DNA from: Pieris napi
Taxonomy: Eukaryota; Arthropoda; Insecta; Lepidoptera; Pieridae
Assembly: GCF_905475465.1 (NCBI RefSeq)
Contig: NC_062247.1
Coordinates: forward strand, 3,596,001-3,660,000
Reading direction: 5' to 3'
DNA length: 64,000 nucleotides
Shown here: one piece after another, positions 60,901 through 64,000 of the stretch
Numbering within the stretch: position 1 is the first letter of the stretch
Layout of the letters: each line of letters opens with the position of its first letter
Position numbers and translations under genes: made by a program
Notes under the pieces: model-generated
What the model was told of the DNA's origin: nothing
Seen by the model: the letters and a program-made list of their open reading frames with translations, nothing else
The model's database searches: none

Positions 60901-62565
60901 AACCTAACCTAAAACTCATTGAATCAAATCATTAAATCTGATATTAAAACAAATGAGTAGCTTCTTTTTTGAAATATTTGCATGAATTATAAAAACTTCT
61001 ATGATTTTTTTTAGTAAAAACTTCGTGGTTGTTTTTTTCTTTTTAATAGACATTATCTTGACAGTTGGGAAAGAAAACGCACTAGTTCGGAAAAGGTAAA
61101 GAAAAAGCACGAGTGTGTAATAGCCCACATCCCGAACGCTATACGTTCCTGCAATACGTCACTTTTTGAGCAACTGTATTAAAAAATATGTTTTAACATA
61201 AAATACTTTGACCGAGTACGTGTCCGTGACCGAATACAAACGTCATCATTATTAGTTTTTTTGAATGGAGTTAAATACAATATTATAATTTGTTGCAAAA
61301 AACAACTCGTTTCAATAATTTGCTGAAAAACAATATACCACACACGTGCACGTACAGACACGCATCTAATACACGTACAAATATTATTACTTCTCCTTAT
61401 GCACAAAACGTTGTACTTGGTTAGTCACAGAATAAAGTGTAAACCAAATACCCCTTTAGATCCACTTACATTTTAACAAATACTAATTATATTAATAATG
61501 AAGGAATATATTTATATTAAGTTTGTATTTCAGCAAGGCAAAGAAGGCGTGGAATTCGTGTTAATGGTCCGTAAAGGAACAAAGCCGCAATATAAGTCCT
61601 TCAATGCGCCGCCAGAGCTCGCCAGCAATCTCCAACAGCAGGCACTCGCCGACAAACAGGAGATGGAGAGGGTTAAACGGTAGGTTTTTATATCGTAATT
61701 TTTAAATAAAGTTAATTTTGAAGTTTTTTTTAATTCGGTTAAAAAAATCAGTAGCGCCCACATCTAGGTCTCAAAGTTCTGTATCTGATGCGTAATAATT
61801 TTTGAAGTTATCCTTTTTTGCGCGTGAGGGAAAATAACACGCGCGCACACCGTCACAAAAAAACGACACCCTGAAGTTATAGTCAACATTTTAGCTTTTT
61901 TTATTGTTAGTTCGTTTTTTAAATAGATTTTTATCATGTTACGCCAAAGAAGTATAACTTCTAACGCGTGTACATAAGTACACTCACGTTTATTTTTCTT
62001 AGTCAAGTATAGCGTCACTGGATTATTTATTATTATTTTTGACGCCTTGAGTAACATTCTATTCGTCGTGCTTTGCTTTAAGTTTGATGACAGCGATATT
62101 ATCTACATTTATCGTAGATAATATCTTTCAAGAAGAAGATTATAGATATATGAGGAGATGATAGATTTTTAAAGGCAATGTGCTTTATTTGAAAGAGTTT
62201 TAGATTCTGGCAATAATTTATAATATCTTAACTTTTATTATAACATTGTTTATTACAATTAATCAATTTGAATACAAATTTCTTTGCGCAAATAAACGAT
62301 TCGTCCAAATAATTAAAATTTTACCTCTATTTACTAATATATTTATATCATCAATAAATATTAGATTTATTTAAGTTTAAAAAATTTTAGGTTAACATTA
62401 AACATATCAGAGAGGCAAGAGGAAGAAGAATACAGCGCCGAAAGCGGAGGAGGATCAGAACGGAGTGGAAATCCCAACAGAGGGCAGCACATGAGGCAGA
62501 AGTACCAGCACCCGAAGGGCGCACCAGATGCGGACCTTATATTTGGCCCTAAGAAGTTAAAATAG
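45935..62565 (+). CDS. Upf2: Nonsense-mediated decay factor UPF2, 10 exons
   Basis: Exons: 45935-46636, 46739-46951, 47113-47364, 47615-47754, 48331-48625, 57001-57216, 57456-58487, 59765-59914, 61534-61679, 62391-62565; 3321 nt, 1106 residues, phases close. UPF2 bridges UPF1 and UPF3 in nonsense-mediated mRNA decay. Three MIF4G domains are recognisable: exons 1-2 (VKKLKSFSASQLDILMKDL...), exons 5-6 (INRELIDNAAVDFVLNLNTK; VRFIGELVKFNLYSKM; HHHIEMACNLLETCGR) and exon 7 (MRKLNWEDTEV; RRIATVRYLGELYNYKLLDS; DPPENVFRIRLVCALLETCG). An acidic stretch follows at about residues 880-945. Exons 8-10 encode the UPF1-binding tail, ending with KYQHPKGAPDADLIF. It is somewhat shorter than human UPF2 (1272), mainly at the N-terminus. 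Intron 5 (8375 bp) holds the errantivirus; without it the intron would be about 965 bp. Confidence 0.96.
48658..48960 (-). repeat. Errantivirus 3' LTR
   Basis: Minus strand starts TGTTACGTAG and ends CGTAATT. Same length as, and by eye identical to, 55761-56063. Confidence 0.93.
48961..48971 (-). other. Polypurine tract
   Basis: TAGGAGGGAGG on the minus strand, directly before the 3' LTR; the usual plus-strand primer position. Confidence 0.8.
48982..50778 (-). CDS. env: Errantivirus envelope glycoprotein (env)
   Basis: An open frame of 598 codons. Family: baculovirus F-like fusion proteins carried by insect errantiviruses; membrane protein of the particle. A hydrophobic segment near residues 33-43 may be the signal peptide. 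A furin-type site RSKR lies at residues 138-141, directly followed by a Gly-rich hydrophobic stretch as expected of a fusion peptide. A transmembrane helix lies at about residues 537-555, with a 43-residue tail after it. The frame starts 131 nt inside the end of pol; in related elements env is made from a spliced mRNA, so the first codons may differ. No internal break seen. Confidence 0.88.
   Translation of the reverse strand: MLTFQSIFIQRKSEILLQSHALSEVLKIPPCYRIPILLTILLHKTQGQDVTIESLDNGPGLLPFKLGPAKIISHYHSFLNYINLDNLQSQIELVEIQIGNLSTQLNNKTLSMFNPHVEHLKGKLMKIHDQLRTFQFHRSKRGLINGLGPIIKSISGNLDYTDAIKYENAINLLQENDATLESEINTRISLNKEWITQSSKVIEDIILNQESIDKYVKLILDKNNQLEADLIEYAHLAQHLFILSDNIEDLSEELFSLGNTLSFIRASSTPYSLIDLEEVKHILDKLRVLYSKDEILDIDFRNFYEIIKLGYFYLDRQIVIVIKVPIIVSYTYDLYKLAVVPNKNHKVLIPTSPYLAISGKDSRYIETECPKLNSWFLCNSKPDYKKDKYDCIQQLITQQELNQSCPLTSVVLQNEALEQLDDKHYTMSFPTLTKVKLFCGQEQYRTLQGSYVAVIPLNCYLKAPGFTITNMNNRIKGHIVKILEIPQYIESKNIEQPTLNLASTDLNSFHSLNTKMSMQPPVHLNQDKDISLYHTTIPLYVALIVMIILIGIVTYRRMGIKPETKGHPEKEQVPENPSQVKVNPGHISSATLSHKVLE
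50648..54163 (-). CDS. pol: Errantivirus Pol polyprotein
   Basis: Open for 1171 codons from the first listed residue (a TTG; the true protein is probably a Gag-Pol product, so no start is needed). In order: aspartic protease active site DTGA (residues 3-6); reverse transcriptase with YLDD at 411-414; RNase H with TTDAS; integrase with an H-H-C-C zinc finger (HEGKTNHRG...CSICGQAK) and the D-D-E core (TDGGPEF). All catalytic motifs I looked for are present. It is in the -1 frame relative to gag, whose last codons contain an A5 run just before the stop at 54229, compatible with -1 frameshifting. Confidence 0.93.
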   Translation of the reverse strand: MVDTGANQSFISPEAVEKFYPNTQCNYDPFEVTNIHATTRNNYSITIPCFREFSENCDITMFIYKFHNYFDGLIGLDLLEKLESSIDLKNKVLVTRSSTNPLRMYDSRNCNLYEEIIPANTSKIIRVPINFHDGDAFVTEQTISNCTIHDCLTTVKDNRGFIEITNPTIHDVVFSMDRPVSAELFNTQCTRTQQHTDRTSEVLSRLRTDHLNPEERANLESLCSRYADVFYLDGEPLTFTNKIKHSIRTSDELPVYTKSYRYPFVHRQEVQDQISKMLDQGIIRPSQSAWSSPIWVVPKKADASGKVKWRIVIDFRKVNEKTIDDKYPIPNINDVLDKLGNCHYFTTLDLASGFYQVEMDPQDIHKTAFNVEHGHFEFLRMPMGLKNSPSTFQRVMDNVLRDLQNVVCLVYLDDIIVFSVSLQEHMVNLEKVFKRLRESNFKIQMDKSEFLKLETSYLGHIISKDGIKPNSDKIKAIQKFPLPKTATEIKRFLGLVGYYRKFIPDFARITKPMTQCLKKGSKITFNDSNYVNCFEKCKLLLINDPILQYPDFNKDFVLTTDASNFAIGAVLSQGTIGSDKPIAYASRTLNSSEINYSTIEKELLAIVWATKYFRPYLFGRKFKIVTDHRPLQWVMNLKEPGSRLTRWRLKLSEYNFTTEYKQGKMNTNADALSRVEINNEDVSSIAVNTSEKSPSQSGSATETIHTSDENPILEVPISDDPLNRFSRQVCFVLVGDIKKRPTVTKPFETHTRTTVQLSESNLTNDVINAIKEYVNPKVKTGIIIHPPLAMYKIIPIIQDNFKSSTMNLVLTKTELENVKEYLRQQEIIKKYHEGKTNHRGITECYLSLSSRYYWPKMKESIAKYINECSICGQAKYDRNPIKQRFSIVPPPSKPFQIVHLDLFTAQNEKYLTIVDAFSKYSQAYHLRDSTALSVVQAFLVFCTHHGVPLTIVTDGGPEFTNQIFAEFCRIHKIQHHKILAHSPNDNGIVERFHSTILEHLRILKLEKRSEPAINLMPYAILAYNSSIHSFTKCRPLDLITGHFDPRDPIDIDISEHLLQQYSQDHKKRMNQVYDLINETSLHDRTQLTENRNKDREPEKEYCPDEQVFIRNPLASRQKLAPRFTQDTVLADLPIHIYTKKKRNPIAKSRLKRSPKDPTLLQDSNFVDHPST
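54229..55472 (-). pseudogene. gag: Errantivirus gag, broken by one frameshift
   Basis: The 5' part is open from an ATG at 55472 to a stop at 55290. The rest of Gag continues in another frame, open across about 55299 to the stop at 54229. The second part contains the segments PQEFYERCQNLF and LTLQAYLRGLRDPLG, typical of errantivirus Gag, and a Pro/Asn/Tyr-rich C-terminal region. The two parts overlap around 55290-55300, so a small indel has split the gene in this copy, or the assembly has an error there. Confidence 0.82.
55744..55761 (-). other. tRNA primer-binding site
   Basis: TGGCGCAGTCGGTAGGAT on the minus strand directly after the 5' LTR. TGGCGC pairs with a tRNA CCA end; a site of this type is used by the 17.6/297 group of errantiviruses (tRNA-Ser). 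The first T is shared with the LTR end. Confidence 0.82.
55761..56063 (-). repeat. Errantivirus 5' LTR
   Basis: 303 bp, by eye identical to the 3' LTR. It should contain the element's promoter. Followed on the plus-strand side by the target duplication CGTC at 56064-56067. Confidence 0.93.
56823..56880. repeat. Dispersed palindrome, copy 1
   Basis: TTACTGCCAGTTCTC pairs with GAGGAACTGGCAATAA across a 20-25 nt loop. A close relative, with the same arms and a similar loop, lies at 63400-63456. Located just upstream of Upf2 exon 6. Confidence 0.75.
59451..59590. repeat. Imperfect direct repeat with TACGTCA motifs in Upf2 intron 7
   Basis: CTCTAACGCGTA occurs at 59461 and 59551, each preceded by TCTGTC-CA and followed by a GCACC, then TACGTCACCG (about 59497) and TACGTCATCG (about 59579). 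The block is GC-richer than its surroundings. TACGTCA resembles a CRE/bZIP site. Confidence 0.6.
60015..60290 (+). repeat. tRNA-derived SINE in Upf2 intron 8
   Basis: Best preserved full-length copy: A box TTGGCCTAGTGGC, near-perfect B box GGTTCTATCCC, middle segment AGACCCAAAAAGTCAACAGC, and end TTGTAGCGCCACTGATTTAT with an AT-rich tail. Confidence 0.92.
60373..60488. repeat. Large imperfect palindrome
   Basis: GAGTGCGGAAAGCTTGTCAT with TTGCAAAGAGTTCCGAC on the left pairs with GTCGGAACAACTTGCAATGA and GGTTCCGCACGTG on the right; the GC-rich loop is about 50 bp. Stands out in AT-rich intron 8 of Upf2. Probably part of a MITE. Confidence 0.65.
60501..61185. mobile_element. MITE in Upf2 intron 8
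   Basis: TTTTTAATACAGTTGCGAAA at the left and its complement GCAACTGTATTAAAAA at the right define 685 bp without coding capacity. Confidence 0.65.
61743..62000 (-). repeat. SINE 3' remnant and adjacent repeat in Upf2 intron 9
   Basis: 61743-61800 is the complement of the SINE 3' end (ATCAGTAGCGCCCACATCT). After it, GCGTGAGGG... and CCAAAGAAGTATAACTTCTA resemble the inverted-repeat family at 7365 and 31777. Confidence 0.45.
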
Positions 62566-63399
62566 CATCTTTTGGAGTCATTTCGAAATAACTCGAATTA
62601 TACCACGTATTCCCAATAGCGCTTTCGGTAACGCGATTCCAAGTTTGGAATGTCTACGGATATTGTAACGAAATCGAACTTGCACTAAGTGACGTAAGCT
62701 TTTTCGGGAGCCAATTATGGAAATCGGTTTTACTGAGTAGTGGGACAGGTTTATACAAATGAGTTACGTGAAAATTATAAAAATGCCTGATTATAATAGT
62801 TACTAAAGAAAACTTTACAAAGACATAATTTTTAATTTAAATTCTGACCCCTGACATGTCTGCACTTTCTTTATATTCAGAGGCTTAGAACCTTGCCTTT
62901 AAAACGCTTTATACGCTTAATATATCAAAATTGTATGAATCGATAAAATATGGACATAGTTGCCAAGGAATGCAACTAAAAATTAACAAATTCTATATTA
63001 AATCACTTGTAATAATAAATAAAATCATATGAAATGATATATGCAGTTAAATTCAGGTCTAACATTAAGACAAAGCATTGAACGATAAAGTAAAATATCA
63101 GCAAATATTATTTTTGACTAACCCTTTAATAGTTAAAAACGTGTAGTTTATTTTTACTGGTTTAGTTTTATAAGGGGCTAAACTTTGTCAAAGTCATCAT
63201 AGAGCTACAGATAAAAAAACATGTATTGACAAATGAATGTTAATTTCTTTTATTAAACTGTCATTATTAAAAAGTTGTTTTATTATTATCCAATGTGTAA
63301 TTGTATATTTATTTGTTGCCATCAGAACTTTAATTGGAACCTAAAGTTTTATAAGTTAATTACTACAAACTTATAAAAATGTATGCTTGTGAATTCACC
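62566..63399 (+). other. 3' UTR and flank of Upf2
   Basis: No exon visible. AATAAA at 63014-63019 and 63018-63023 are candidate poly(A) signals for Upf2. Confidence 0.5.
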
Positions 63400-63456
63400 T
63401 TTACTGCCAGTTCTCAAATCAAGTGCGTAAAGTGGACGAAAAGAACTGGCAGTAAA
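63400..63456. repeat. Dispersed palindrome, copy 2
   Basis: TTTACTGCCAGTTCT and AGAACTGGCAGTAAA are exact complements; the loop (CAAATCAAGTGCGTAAAGTG...) resembles that of the copy at 56823-56880. Confidence 0.8.
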
Positions 63457-64000
63457 CTCTCTGTCGATCAAATCGTCAATTTTTTTTTACATGTTAGTAA
63501 GCATCTGCAACCATACATGTTCCTCATTACATGCATGTGTGTATCTAAACATTCATATATTAGCGTCCCCGAGAGTGAAATTATCAGTCAAAATCTGATT
63601 CTAGTATAAGGCACTACAAATATTGAGTTGCCATTTTATTTATTGATCTTACAATATAGTAGGGGGAGCCCTGGGTGCTTAATTTGCAGTTGCAGATAAG
63701 CGTCATTGGGTCCTATAGGATTGTGATGATTAGGTGTATACAAGTTTGCAAAAATGTTTTTTTGCCATGGAAATCCTATTAGAATTACGTAAAACATATT
63801 CTGACTGAATCTGTAGCTAAATCCCTAAAGGATGAAATAATTTTTTTAAATAATCTAACGAGCGGGCAGCTCACCCCATTCTACTAAGGGTTCATGTATG
63901 GTACCTACATAATACATTACACGATGCAATGGTTCCCCATATTTTATCTCTCTTCTTTTAACTTCTTTACTAATGTAAAATACGTGAAGGGATAATGGTC
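63457..64000. other. Non-coding right edge
   Basis: AT-rich sequence with no gene or clear repeat that I can support. Confidence 0.5.

Overview
The window looks like nuclear DNA of an insect, most probably a moth or butterfly (Lepidoptera). It is AT-rich, its genes carry GT-AG introns, its protein-coding genes are animal housekeeping genes, and introns and spacers are full of tRNA-derived SINEs, short inverted-repeat elements (MITEs), LINE fragments and one LTR retrotransposon of the insect errantivirus type. No bacterial operon, CRISPR array or rRNA gene is visible. Species is not determinable by reading alone.

Layout: 1-8046 is non-coding and repeat-rich. 8047-11100 (+) encodes a large leucine-rich-repeat, fibronectin-III-like, single-pass membrane protein whose first exon is not certain. 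11710-13376 (-) is the N-terminal half of the Rab3 GAP catalytic subunit; its remaining exons are not visible, so it either continues past the left edge (the LRR gene then sits in its intron) or is truncated. Head-to-head with it, 13666-18193 (+) is CIBAR1/FAM92 (BAR protein, 7 exons, 317 aa). 20380-20792 (-) is HSBP1 (2 exons, 82 aa), head-to-head with CDC23/APC8 at 21469-27112 (+, 7 exons, 578 aa). 30621-36253 (-) is AGFG1/drongo (6 exons, 340 aa). 36913-45212 (-) is ASNSD1 (8 exons, 556 aa), head-to-head with UPF2 at 45935-62565 (+, 10 exons, 1106 aa). For the complete genes I followed splice donors and acceptors by eye, and every exon phase closes without a frameshift.

Two introns are dominated by mobile DNA. 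ASNSD1 intron 5 (37778-43748) holds a Tc1/mariner-like element with long inverted arms. A LINE fragment and a MITE are inserted in it, and its right half is tandemly duplicated (1379-bp unit) together with 76 bp of ASNSD1 exon 5. UPF2 intron 5 holds a 7406-bp env-bearing errantivirus in antisense orientation. Its two 303-bp LTRs look identical, pol and env are open, and gag is broken by one frameshift.

The cellular genes do not form one pathway: Rab GTPase control, ciliary/membrane shaping, HSF1 control, cell cycle, vesicle trafficking/RNA, an asparagine-synthetase-like protein and nonsense-mediated decay. The organisation worth noting is three divergent gene pairs with 289, 676 and 722 bp between start codons.
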